In this document: piece by piece, positions 1 through 13,495 of the stretch | Position numbering within the stretch: the stretch's first letter is position 1 | Layout: every line of letters starts with the position of its first letter | Assembly: GCA_029783825.1 (NCBI GenBank) | Contig: JAREIK010000761.1 | Coordinates: 261,829-325,828 of the forward strand | Length of the DNA stretch: 64,000 bases | Reading direction: 5' to 3' | Source of the DNA: Sapria himalayana | Taxonomy: Eukaryota > Streptophyta > Magnoliopsida > Malpighiales > Rafflesiaceae | Program-made: the position numbers and the translations under genes | Notes under the pieces: model-generated | Databases searched by the model: none | What the model was told of the DNA's origin: nothing | The model's input: the letters and a program-made list of their open reading frames with translations, nothing else

Positions 1-1538
1 TTTTGTTTATCTATCTGTCTATCTATCTATCTATATATCTATCTATTTATCTGTCTATTTGTATATCTATCTATTTATCTATCTATCGATCTAACTATCT
101 ATCTATCTATCTATCTAGGTATCTATCTATTTATTTGTCTATCTATACATCTATATATCTGTCTATCTTTTATTTATCTATCTATATATCTTCCTATCTA
201 TCTATTTATCTACCATTCTAACTATCTATCTATCAATCTTTCTATCTATGTGTCTATCTATCTTTCTGTCTAAATATCTATCTATTGATTTATTTGTATA
301 TCTATCGGTCTATCTATTTACTTGTCTTTCTTTTTATATAAATATATATATGTCTATCTATTTGTCTATCTATCTATCTATTTATCTATCTTTTTATCTA
401 TCTATTTGCCTATATTTCTATCTTTATATCTATCTATTTGTCTATCTATCTATCTATCTGTCTATCTATTTATTTATTTATCTATCTATCTATCTATCTA
501 TTTATTTATCTATCTGTCTATCTATCTATCGCTATATCTATATGTCTATCTATCTATCTATCAATATGTCTATCAATCTATCTTTCAATCAATCAATCTA
601 TCTATTCATTTGACTTTCTATCTATCAATGTATTTGTCTATCTATTGATCTATCTATCAATAAATCTATCAATTTGTCTTTATATTTTCTTTCTATCTAT
701 CAATCAATCTTTCTGTATGTCTATTTCTCTACTTATCTATAAGTCTATTTGTCTATTAATATTCTTGTCTAGTTATCTATCTATATGTCAATCTTTATGT
801 CTCTATATCTATCTATATATCTATCTATCTTTCTTTCTTTCATTCTATCTATATGTGTATCTATCTACCTATCTATTTATTTATCTATCTACCTATTTGT
901 CTATTTATATATCTATCTATTTTTTATATATATGCTTATCAATCTATCAATAAATCTATCAATTTATCTGTCTATCTTTCTTTCTTTTTTTCTATCTTTC
1001 TATATGTCTTTTAATTTAGCGGTGTAGTCTGTCTATCTATCAGTCTTTCTATCTTTCTATCTATTTATGTATCTATCTATCTATCTATCTATCTCCCTAT
1101 CTATATATGTGTATATCTATCTATTTTTTTATCTCTCTTTCTATTTGTCGATCTATATTTCTATTTATCTATATATCTATCTATATGTTTATCTATCTAT
1201 ATATTTATCTATCTGTCTGTATGTCTATTTATATGTCTGTCTGTCTATCTATTTATCTGTCTGTCTTTCTATCTATGTATCTATCTTTCTATCTATCACT
1301 CTATCTATTTGTCTATTATTTGTCTATCATTCCTTCTATCTTTCTATCTATTTATTTGTCTATCTATATGTCTATATTTCTATCTATTTGTCTATCTTTC
1401 TGTCTATCTTTTTGTCTATAGATTAGTCTATCTATCTATATATCTATCTATCTGTTTGTCTATCTATCTATCTGTCTGTCTGACTATCTATTTGTTTATA
1501 TATTTTTCTACTTATTTGTTTATATATCTATCTCTTTA

Positions 1539-1573
<35 letters not shown>

Positions 1574-1741
1574 CTATCTATCTATCTATCTAACTATCTA
1601 CCTGTCTATCGATTGATCTATCTATCTTTCTATCTATTGGTCTCTCTAAATGTCTATCAATTTTCCTATCTTCTTTCTATCTATTTATCTATCTATCTAT
1701 CTACCTTTCTATCTATCTATTTATCTAACTATTTGTCTATC

Positions 1742-1772
<31 letters not shown>

Positions 1773-1966
1773 CTATCTTTCTATTTATTTATCTATCTAT
1801 CGATCAATTTGTCTAACTATCTATCTATCTATTTATATATCTATCTATCGATATATTTGTCTATCTATCTATCTGTCTGTCTATCTATCTATCTATTTTT
1901 GTATTTGTCTATCTATCTGTCTATCTATATATCTATCTATCTGTCTATATTTATATCTATCTTTCA
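1..1966 (+). repeat. Imperfect (TCTA)n microsatellite block 1
   Basis: Almost the whole stretch is built from TCTA units with scattered variants (TTTA, TCTG, TCTT, TCAA), and a pure (GT)n run sits at about 1541-1571. Read as TCTA the strand has no stop codon in any frame and gives a Tyr-Leu-Ser-Ile periodicity, so long open frames here are artefacts. It continues beyond the left window edge and ends against the left terminus of CACTA element A. Confidence 0.97.
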
Positions 1967-2480
1967 AGTATATGTACACAATTAGAAAAAATCTATTTAG
2001 CTATGAAAATTTAGCTAGAAAAATAATTCCTAGTTAATTAGTGAGGGATTAGCAAGATATATTTGCTTTTAAATTGAATTACAAATTTGCTATGGATTTT
2101 GTGATGGATTAGAGATTGAAATTTATTATTTAAAATTGTCCCCACCAAAAATTATTTTTAATTTTTTCACAAAGAATGGCAGGCATTATTGCAATGAATT
2201 TATAGTCACATTTTTTCTAGCTTATTAGTTCGAGACAAAATCATTCGCTAAATAATATTCTAAAATTTTTTTTTATGATTTTATATTTAATTGCAAGTTA
2301 TTATTCCTTTAATGATAATTTTCTCAAAATATATGCATTTTAGCTATGGATTATTCCTAGGATATTTGGGTAAGAAATAAATTCCATCACTAATCTATAT
2401 TGATTTAATTTTTTTATATATTATTTGTTTTAATATTTTATCTAATTATGTTTTTTAAAGGTTTGTCTTTGTCTATGGAT

Positions 2481-4559
<2,079 letters not shown>

Positions 4560-5080
4560 ATTATAAATAGATAACATTATATTTAAACTTTGATATATTT
4601 ATATATCATATGACATTATATATAAATGTTATATTTTAATATATATAAATGTATATCATTATATATAAACATTGATATGTTTATGTAAAGATATAACAAT
4701 ATATATAAATAGGTATACATACGTATAAATGTTTATAAATATTTATAAAACATTTACATAAAACTGTCCATTTATATAATTTTTTATATAACATTTATAT
4801 AACGTATAAAATGTTTATACATATTTGTAAACATGTATATAACATATAAATTTTTATATAAATATATAATATTTATAATCCTTATATAAATGTGATATAT
4901 ATACTATATAATATTTATAAAAGTGTTACATTTATATTATTATATATATGTATCATTTATATTAAATATATTTTAAACACAACATTATATCTAAACACTT
5001 GTATATTTATATAATCATATGCAATTATATATAAAAGTGTATACTTTAATATAAATGTGCTACTAAGATAATAGTGATGT
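4560..5080 (+). repeat. TATA-type minisatellite of the CACTA 5' region
   Basis: Degenerate units of the form TATATAAAnGTTTATA are repeated in both orientations. Equivalent arrays lie in D (about 46810-47340) and C (about 34850-36260). The landmark after the array, 'agtgatgtgcaat' at about 5073 followed by 'atgcatacacaa', recurs at about 47368 in D. Confidence 0.7.
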
Positions 5081-5867
5081 GCAATTTGATGCTTTTATGC
5101 ATACACAAGAGATTATCCTTATAATGTATATATCATATGAAGAAATGATATATTATAAAAATTGAAGTTGTGTTCAAATCATATAATTGAAGTGCCTACT
5201 ATGCCATATTACCATACATGACCATGCACACTATCAACGAAAACAATACTACACAAATGAAATTCCTATTGTGCAATTGAGGTGCCTACTACCATGCACA
5301 AACTCTTCTATCATGCATAACCATGTAACATCCTTTTTATGGAGTTGATGCTCACCTCACACAGTAAGTGATAACATTATATGGGGCATTACTATAGTAT
5401 GTATGCCCATGTCCTCTGTGTTTGGCACAATGTATGTTCTCTCATTTTTTAGGATTTTGAACCCTTACATGCCTCAAGGTTTGTTTTCCTTAGAGTTTTA
5501 GCATTGATGCTATGCATAATTCTATGCCAACCATCAAAACTTGATGAAAAACTATGAGTAAAAAAATAATAGGCAATCCTCTCATAAAATATAATGGGTC
5601 AATGAATTGACACAGTATAGATGTTAGGTGCTTCCATCAATAATAACATAGAAATAATAAAAAATGTAAATAACACAAAAGGTATGATTATAAACTACAA
5701 TTTGTGAGTAACTCGTGAGTTCAAAATTCATGAACAATGAAGTGTCTCACACATTATAAGACTTTAGTTGTTTGATTTGTACACTATTGTAGCATTCTAT
5801 TGCTGACTATTATTTGTGTTGTGTTTACATGTTACACTCATGAACTTTTATGATTTTGTTGTGGAAC
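5081..5867 (+). other. Element A interior, no recognisable gene
   Basis: This is lower in A/T than its surroundings and contains short repeated phrases (for example 'gaagtgcctact' and 'gaggtgcctact' at about 5189 and 5279). I could not place it in a protein family. It may be intronic or upstream sequence brought in with the armadillo fragment that follows. Confidence 0.4.
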
Positions 5868-6843
5868 AGCCAGAACATTAGCAACTTATTATTGAGATTG
5901 GTGCTTTGCCACTTATTGTGGACCTATTGAAGAGGCACCAAGATGGATCTACTTATAGGGTAGTGAATAGCATCCAAAGACGGGCAGTTGATGTGATCAC
6001 CAACTTTGCCCATGAGAATAGCAACATCAAAACTCATATTAGGTTGCTATTTTTAATGCAATCTCTTTTGACACTATGCACAATGCTTTCTGTTAATGAG
6101 TTATTTTTAGGATGAATGGTGGGATACCACCTCTAGTTGAATTGTTGGATTTCTTGACGCTAAAGTGCAAAGGGCATTTTTTGGGTCACTGAGAACCTTA
6201 GGTTTCAAGAATGATGAGAATAAAAATCAGGTGATATTCCTTATTGTGATTACTAAATTTTTATCATTTACTTTGCCATGAAAAATAGTGCATTTTTTTG
6301 ACTTTTCAGATTGTCGAGTGCAATATTCTTCCCACTCTCATCTTAATGTTATGCTCAGAAGAAACTACTATACATTATGAAGCAGTTACTTTACTTAAAA
6401 ATTGAGACCTCAATTATTTTTTTAGTTATCATTATTCTAAAATTTTGATCTTGGCCTTTGTTTACTTATTTGGACCAATTATTTTTGTTATTGCAGGTAG
6501 GTTTGATTGGAAATTTGGTTCATTCATCTCCAAACATTAAGAAAGAAGTTTTGTCTGCTAGGGCATTACAGCGTGTTATCGATTTGCTCAAAAATTTTCA
6601 TCTGTAGCATTTTGTAGAAAATTGAATCTCTATTCATTATGTATCTAATCAAATTCTATTTTTATATCATTATCTAAAATTAATATCTGAATTTACTTTG
6701 ATTTACTATAATTTTGATTTTTTAAATTTGCTTTTATTAATTGTCTAAAGGATTTTCTAATAAAAAGCTTATGTTGCACTGAGAACCCGAGAGAAGCTGC
6801 TTTATTACTGGGACAGTTTGTGGCAACTGATTTGGATTGCAAG
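5868..6843 (+). pseudogene. Captured fragment of an ARIA/ABAP1-like armadillo-repeat gene, introns retained
   Basis: Five exon-like blocks in order match the armadillo-repeat region of plant BTB/armadillo proteins of the ARIA (ABF2-interacting) type. Block 1 (about 5868-6041) reads QLIIEIGALPLIVDLLKRHQ and ends HENSNIKTHIR. Block 2 (about 6113-6230) carries GGIPPLVELL and FKNDENKNQ with a frameshift between them. Block 3 (about 6310-6400) reads IVECNILPTLILMLCSEE. Block 4 (about 6497-6605) reads VGLIGNLVHSSPNIKKEVL. Block 5 (about 6770-6843) reads REAALLLGQFVATDLDCK and is followed by GTAAGC. The gaps look like introns with GT and AG edges. The BTB domain and flanking repeats are absent, and frameshifts and stops are present, so it is not a working gene. 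The family assignment rests on remembered family motifs. Retained introns point to DNA-level capture rather than a retrocopy. Confidence 0.82.
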
Positions 6844-7679
6844 GTAAGCTTATGTTGATTCTTCCTTCACTTTGATTATTTTCAAGTTTGAGATAAATCA
6901 TTATGTAAGAATTTTTTAGATTACTTTTTGTTTGGATTCATGTTTTGCGCTTAAGTTATGAGGAAGAAAATGATCATTGTAAAAAGGAGTGCTCCAATAT
7001 AATTTTTATGTATTCTTGTATTCATGTATTAAATAAATAATATAAAAATATATTATGTAATGTAGTACCTTTGATAGGTCATAGATTTTATATGCTTTCA
7101 TCGTTTGTCATTGACTGTGGCTGTTGGGTCTTGCAACACAGGTCTAGAGTTTAGATTAAGTGACACAATCCTCAGGGCACTCTTATGAGCATTTTATCAT
7201 GGGTATGAGTGTCTAAATAGTTCAACATGGCATGGTCTTATATGGCATGAGATCGTGTGTTTTAGTAAGTCTCATTTAGTGGCCCCATATGCCATTTGTG
7301 GTTATGGCGTGGGCTTGCCCAATGTGCTAGTTGTGACCCATTACTCTTTCCCAAGCAATGTTTGTGCTAGGGTCATGGTCGGACAATTGTGACTCGTTAC
7401 CCATGACAATGTGGCATGTGTAGAGCTACTTAGGTCCTAGGCATGAGTTCTTTTTGGTCACTCATGACTCAAAACCTAATTAAATAACCCAATTATTTTG
7501 TTAAAATGGCTAATCCATCATTAATCATGTATTATATAAATTAGAAAACAAAAATTATACCATAAAATAGTGGTTGTGAGTTGTTGTGGGTTACATAAAA
7601 TATTTTTTTAAGATGAAAAATATTTTTGTTTAAAATGTCATAGGCCACTTGTTCGATACTAATTAGAGGAGAGAAAATT
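6844..7679 (+). other. Element A interior, no recognisable gene
   Basis: Nothing here matches a family I know. Base composition rises in G+C from about 7100 onward, towards the GC-rich patch that follows. Confidence 0.4.
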
Positions 7680-8075
7680 TTTGGTGCCCAACTGGGCTGG
7701 TGTGATGTGCTTGGCATGGCACGGTTCCTTGGAGGGCATGTCGGCATGGGTCCATGCCCAAAAATTACTCGGGTTTGGGCTGGTTGGTTCAAGTCAGGTC
7801 GGTCAAATTTTTACAAAATTAGGGTTTGGGCGTCGTGCCGCCATAGCCCATCGGCCATCACCATGTCATCCTTCTGTAGGTGTCGATCGATGCGTGGTCA
7901 CCTTTGTTGTGCTCACGTGCCTAGCATGACACATGGGCCGAAAACTCTTAGCACGTCACGACATGACTTGTACCAAGGGTCTACTCAGCATGGGCCCATA
8001 CACATCAATGTAGCATTCCACGCTAGGCTTCAGGCCGGGCCCGGGGTGCCCATCCCATTTGACACATATAGATGA
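7680..8075. other. GC-rich patch, possible hAT subterminal relic
   Basis: This is a sharp compositional island in an AT-rich element, with CGGGCCCGGGG and several GGCATGG and GGGC strings. Overlapping short open frames (7681-7929 and 7707-8075) exist only because stop codons are AT-rich; they resemble no family. The right edge (about 8030-8062, GGGCCCGGGGTGCCCATCCC then a TTGACAC-like end) recalls the GGGCCGGGC-rich subterminal sequences of some plant hAT elements. That is a weak visual resemblance only. Confidence 0.3.
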
Positions 8076-9098
8076 AATCTCTTTGATTTTTATGGCTTAG
8101 ACAATTAAGATATTATCCTCTCATAAACTATGTGTTGAGTTAGAGTTTTGTGTATTAGATATTGTATTTTTTATAATCCTTAAGCTTAATTGCTCAAGCT
8201 TATAAAGACATAAAATAAATAATAATATTGTATCTAATAAATGCTCTACATCATAAGATTAATATATTTTTATTATTTATTTTAATTAGTCTATTCGTTA
8301 TGTTCTTACTTATTTTTGGGTTTTGTAGTTCTTTCCTAGTAAAATTTAACATTAAGTTTAGTTAATTAAATATTATAAATGCTAGATTTGATCCATATAA
8401 TGATTTTAATTTAGTATGTATAGTTACATAAATATTAATTCATCTAATCTTATAAGAATTTTGAATTTAAAAGTATTTGTATAAGAATAATACTATGATG
8501 CCTAATCATCTGAGAAATTTTTATATTATATGTATTTGTTGGATGACATATCTTTATTCAATATAAGTATCTTTGTCCAAGGTATTGGGTTCGAGACTTA
8601 TCATATGTATTCTTTACATTTTGATGGTAAGACATTGATATATGAACTTCTCCCATACCTTATGCTAAAGCAGAAGGCTTGTGCACTAGTTATGATCTTT
8701 ATATAATGAACTAAATATTTTAGATGATGTAGATAAACCTTTCTTCTCTGGTGTCTTTCCTCGAGTAAGTAAAAAATTTAGTATTAATAGTCTCACTTAT
8801 ACTGTATGGAAAAATTCCAATATGATAAATAGAAAAATTACTAAATGAGAAATATAGAAAAAATTTGTCTTTATATATGACAAATTCCAATATGTTAAAT
8901 AATTTACCAAAAAATGGTGCATTAGATCCTATATAATTTAAGTTTAGTACAATTATAATTGGATGCACTTCATCTTTAATATTTTTTTTTATATATAACT
9001 AATAATTAATGATAAAAGATGTTAGGTTGATAATTAGTGTGAGATCTTTACTAAAATATGAACAAGATTCTAAATTTTTATATTTTAGTGAGAAATAT
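8076..9098. other. Element A interior, no recognisable gene
   Basis: AT-rich filler. One phrase near 8580-8610 (GGTATTGGGTTCGAGACTT) resembles a Pol III B box as found in tRNA-derived SINEs, but I could not find a convincing A box, so no SINE is called. Confidence 0.3.
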
Positions 9099-9461
9099 AT
9101 CCAAATTTTTTATCATATAATTTCAAAAATTATTTTTTGTTATATTGTAATAAAATATTAAAAGTGTCTGCACATTCAAAATTCAAGCCACACACTCAAA
9201 AATTTGTATTCTATAAGATTTTGCCATTGATACCATGTTGAGATACAATGCAAAGTAAAAAAAAAGTATTTGAGAAAGATATCAAACTTTTTATTACATA
9301 ATTTCTAAAATGATTTTTTTAATATTGTAATAATATATTAAAAGTTTCTGCACATTCAAAATGCAAGTCACCCACTCATGAATTTGTATTATATATGATT
9401 TTGGCTATGATACTATGTTGAGAAACAATGCAAAGTAAAAGAAGAGTATTTGAAAAATCAC
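9099..9461. repeat. Two-copy tandem duplication, period about 180 bp
   Basis: Copy 1 runs from about 9099 to 9281 and copy 2 from about 9282 to 9461. Matching landmarks are 'tctgcacattcaaaat' and 'gata(c/c-t)atgttgaga'; the latter is at 9229 and 9409, giving a spacing of 180. On the minus strand each copy shows a CTCAACATGGTATCA-like junction, which resembles a copia LTR end followed by an initiator-Met-tRNA primer site. The unit may therefore come from a decayed LTR element. Divergence between the copies is visible but modest. Confidence 0.7.
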
Positions 9462-11840
9462 ATAATATAATGTATACAAGCTAAACCCTTATATAAGGGA
9501 CTAATCAAATTATGATATCCCATTGGTTGAATGCTCTTATACATATGCAAGAAAAAAATAAAATAAAAGAAAAAAATAATAAATAGTAAATCACAACAAA
9601 CCAAATCAAATATTATTTGCACTCATAGTATTTTTAGTTATATATTAGATTTTCTTACATACATTCATATGAACACAATTCTAAGATATAGTATATGGGC
9701 ATATTGTTGTTTCTAGCTTCAATGCAAAGAGTTATGTTATCAGTTATTTGTGTGTTTTAGTATATTAGTTACATTTTGGAGACATTATGTTTACAAATTC
9801 ATATGTTGATAATATTTTAATGTGATATTTAGACAATTCTACATGATATTAGTGAATATATTTATCAGTGAATAGATTGTAGACATCATCATAAATACAC
9901 ATGGAGGATTGTAAATTTTTTTTATATCTTCTAACTTTGGTATTTAATGTATGTATGTAATATTCTAAAAAAGATTGTTGAGATTTAATTTAGTGCCTAT
10001 ATTTATTTTATTTATATAATTTCTTTTTTGTTACGTTGTAGGAGAGCACCTGACATGTGAACTTTTTCAATCATATATATGTTTATTTTTACTTATATAT
10101 ATATATAATAGTTGTTGTAAATTAATGAAAATTAATTAATCTTTTCTTTTTCTTATTAGTTACCCTCCCTTCACGAAAAACCTAAGGGGTGAACCCCTAA
10201 TTTGTCGAATGAAACAATCTTTAAAGTTCAAGTACTCTAATAATACATGATTTATATAATAGTTACCCACTTCAGTAGCCTTGCAAGAAGTTAAATTGAG
10301 CTTTTGGGTGATTAAAGAATTTTTATTTATTAGGTAATTCCTTTACCCTTTAGACTCCTTTTTAAAATTCTCACTAATATTTGAAGAGATAGGGTTATCC
10401 TAATCAAGAGATTTCCACTCATTCATGGAAAATTTAATTTCACTTGTGCTAAGCTCTTTAGTGACAGATCTCTTGACATACTCAGCTTTTTCACTATTTT
10501 ATTGATCATGACTAAAAAATAGTCAATTCATTTGATTTTTTTGAACTTATCATTTGGATGTTTTCCAAACTAAACAAATACATTTTAGTATTAATCTTCT
10601 ACTTGATGGAATACTTTATTATTCATATTTATTTATTTAGTGTATTAATATTTTTTTTATTCATTTGATGCCCTATTAAACTCTTGTATGAGATACTTCT
10701 CATTTAGAATGATAAGTCATAATAAATGATATATATTTTCATTCATTCAAATGTATTGGATAATAATTTCTTTTAAAACTTGTGATTTTTTTTATCATGA
10801 TTCAATAACAAGTTTATTTTTGATGATAATGAAATTCAACTAAAGGCATTCTTGCTGGTGAAGTCTTATTCAATGATACATGAGTTATATTATTTTAATT
10901 TTTTATATCTAGTAGTTAAAATGATCTTATTTTGATTTCCTCTTTCTTTAATCACCTCTCATAGGTTCTTATTATAATTTGTTATAAAAAATATTTTTTA
11001 TTATAATTTGGATGGGGTTCATATGAAATAATTACTTTATTATTTTTATTTATAAGATAAGTTTTGTTTGTTACCTATGAAAAGCTTTATATTATTGATA
11101 TATTTTCCATTAGCAAGATTGATACATTCTATGCAATTGTTTTCCCTTAAACTTAATACATTAAAATCTAATTAATATTTTGTTTCTATGAAAGTTGAAA
11201 TGCAAGGCTTTTGAATATTTTATATTTTTTTGGAATAAAGATAACATATGTTCATAAAAAATAATTCTATTATACAAAAGATATATTTTTTAATCTATTA
11301 GATATGAGAGTGTCATAAAAAAGTTCAAATATCTTGTAATTATCTAATTTTATATTACATATATTATCTATATAATTAGTTTTATAATTATTTTATAAAA
11401 AATTTATATCATGTTATATTTAATATACTTAGACATGTGAAAAAGCTATGAAAGATTAAGATATCTTTCTAGTTGATGAACATTTTGCACTTTGTTCTCA
11501 CGTACACTCTATTTGAGCTCCTCTCAGCATTGATAGTAAATCCATCATAATTTTTATCTGTATAAGAGAGTCAAGTTAATCTTTTGAAAAATGCAAAATA
11601 TAATGACATTTGAGGAGATAGAGATTTATATATGAACATGTGTTGAGAGAATATATTATTTATGTTGATTTTTTTATTTTGGATACTTTTGTTGACATTA
11701 CTCAATTTGAGCTATACTCATTATTTTTGTCCATTATATAAGAATTTTATTTGTATGCCATTTTGATTATCGAGTCTTTATTTTTTTTGTATTTTAATTG
11801 TTAACATTATATTAGATGTATAGATATATATCTGAGTTAG
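9462..11840. other. Element A interior, no recognisable gene
   Basis: About 2.4 kb of AT-rich sequence with no coding signal that I can support on either strand. Confidence 0.4.
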
Positions 11841-11958
11841 AAATTACAAATCCTAGAAGGTCACCCTTAAAATTGATGTAGTTTGAACCTGCGCTGAGAA
11901 GAGAAGAGCCAGATAAGACCAGTAGAACACCAAATTACAAATCCTAGAAGGTCACCCT
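11841..11958 (+). repeat. 27-bp direct repeat, 91-bp spacing, beside the PI31 fragment
   Basis: The string AAATTACAAATCCTAGAAGG plus TCACCCT occurs at 11841-11867 and, exactly, at 11932-11958. The second copy ends immediately before the PI31-like fragment. It may be a junction scar of the capture, or a simple local duplication. Confidence 0.85.
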
Positions 11959-11965
11959 AAACCTT

Positions 11966-12430
11966 TATCTGCATTTTGTAGAGGAAGCTTCGATCAAGGA
12001 CATAAACATGCTCAATGAAAAGTATTATTTTGTATATGCAACTTCTAAAAAGAATGAAAAGGTATCGGTAAAGCACTTGAGATTGGGAGATAAACTTGTT
12101 GTAGATTCATTAGCTGCTGGGTTTGGTCAATCAGCACATCTAGAAATTAAGTAATATTTTCTTCTTTGTGCTTCCTTTTGTTTTGGGCTTAGAGTGTGAC
12201 TTTCATTAATTTATAATATTATGGCTTTGATTCGTGTTTTTAGTGTCGATAGTTATGTTGTTGAAGAAGTTCAAAATAAATTTTTTGAGCAGTACTAGAT
12301 GAAATACAATAGAAGATGTCCTAATGGAGTCACCAGTTATCAACCTTGACGAGACAGATAACACATAGAGTTTTAGTAGTGAAACCATGCATGAGAGTCT
12401 AGCACAAATGCATCAGCTAATGATGAGGAT
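11966..12430 (+). pseudogene. PI31-like proteasome-regulator fragment fused to the CACTA terminal exon (element A copy)
   Basis: Block 1 (about 11966-12150) translates as VEEASIKDINMLNEKYYF, then KHLRLGDKLVVDSLAAG and AHLEI. This corresponds to the central part of plant PI31-like proteasome inhibitor/regulator proteins (FVYA.., KCL...KLLVDA.., HLEI motifs). An intron of about 93 bp with GT at 12151 and AG at 12242-12243 follows. Block 2 starts VDSYVVEE, which continues the PI31 consensus, and then passes into VQNKFFEQY and sequence shared with the transposon's last exon, ending in the LAQMHQLMMRMM motif near 12430. A stop codon lies in block 2. The same arrangement occurs in B2 at 24480-24963. 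A host function is not expected; the fragment is short and broken. Confidence 0.78.
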
Positions 12431-12660
12431 GATGATCTTGTTTTAAATGATTATATACCTATGTTATGTTTTTGTTTTAACAATGTAAAAATTGTGTCAG
12501 TTAAATTTCGAAATTGCTTTTGCCATTTTTTAATAATAAACAATTGCTTATAGTATATGTTATAATTCAATTCTATATACAAATTTAGAAATATGTAATC
12601 AATTTTTTTTGTAAAAAAAATTGTCAAAATAGATTTTGGAATGAAAATAGCTAGAGAATT
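12431..12660 (+). other. Truncated 3' subterminal region of element A
   Basis: It matches B2 (24964-25190) and D (61500-61725) up to the phrase GAAAATAGCTAG at about 12642, then breaks off into (TCTA)n. The remaining subterminal repeats and terminal inverted repeat are absent. Confidence 0.75.
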
Positions 12661-13495
12661 TGTCTATTTATCTATCTATCTATCTATTTATTTTTATATC
12701 TATCTGTCTCTATATATATATATATATATATCTATCTATTATTTGTCTATCTATCTATCTATATTTCATTCTATTTATTTATAAATTTATCTATCAATCT
12801 ATTTATCAATATGACTTTTAGTCTATATTCCAATCTATCAATAAATCAGTCTATCATTGTGTCTATCAATAAATCTATATATCTATTTGTCTATGTATCT
12901 ATCTATTTGTCTAACTATCTATCTATTTATCTATCTATCTATCAATCAATATTTCTATCAAAGTGTATATCTATATGTCTTTTTCAATTTATCTATATAT
13001 TTATTAATCTATCATTAATCTATCTATCAATCTAACTATATCTCAATATATTTATTTGTCTATCTGACTGTCTATTAATAATCTATCAATCTATCAATCA
13101 TTTTGTCTATAAATCTATATACCAATCTATCTTTCCTTCTCCCTATCAATATGTCTTTTTATGTCTATTTATCTGTATATCTATCTATCTATCTAACTAT
13201 ATGTCTATCTATTTATTTATCTATCTGACTTCTATCTATCTATCTATCTATGTATGAATTTATTTATCTATCTACCATTCTATCTTTCTATCTATCTATT
13301 TGTCTATCTATCTGTCTATCTATCTATCTTAATATCAATATATCAGTTAGTCTGTCTATCTATCTATATTTATGTATGTATATCTGTCTATGTATCTATC
13401 TATCTATTAGTTTATTAATCTACATATCTATTTGTCATTCTATCTATCTCTATGTTTGTCTATCTATTTATCTATCAATCCATCGATATTCTTAA
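12661..13495 (+). repeat. Imperfect (TCTA)n microsatellite block 2
   Basis: TCTA on the + strand with TCAA, TTTG and (AT)n interruptions. It lies between truncated CACTA A and the hAT element. Confidence 0.96.

Noticed and set aside
7681..8075. Overlapping open frames in the GC-rich patch
   Set aside because: Open only because of high G+C. No family resemblance, and both frames are equally open.
8555..8660. SINE-like Pol III B box
   Set aside because: Only one box is convincing. No A box at the right distance and no target duplication seen.
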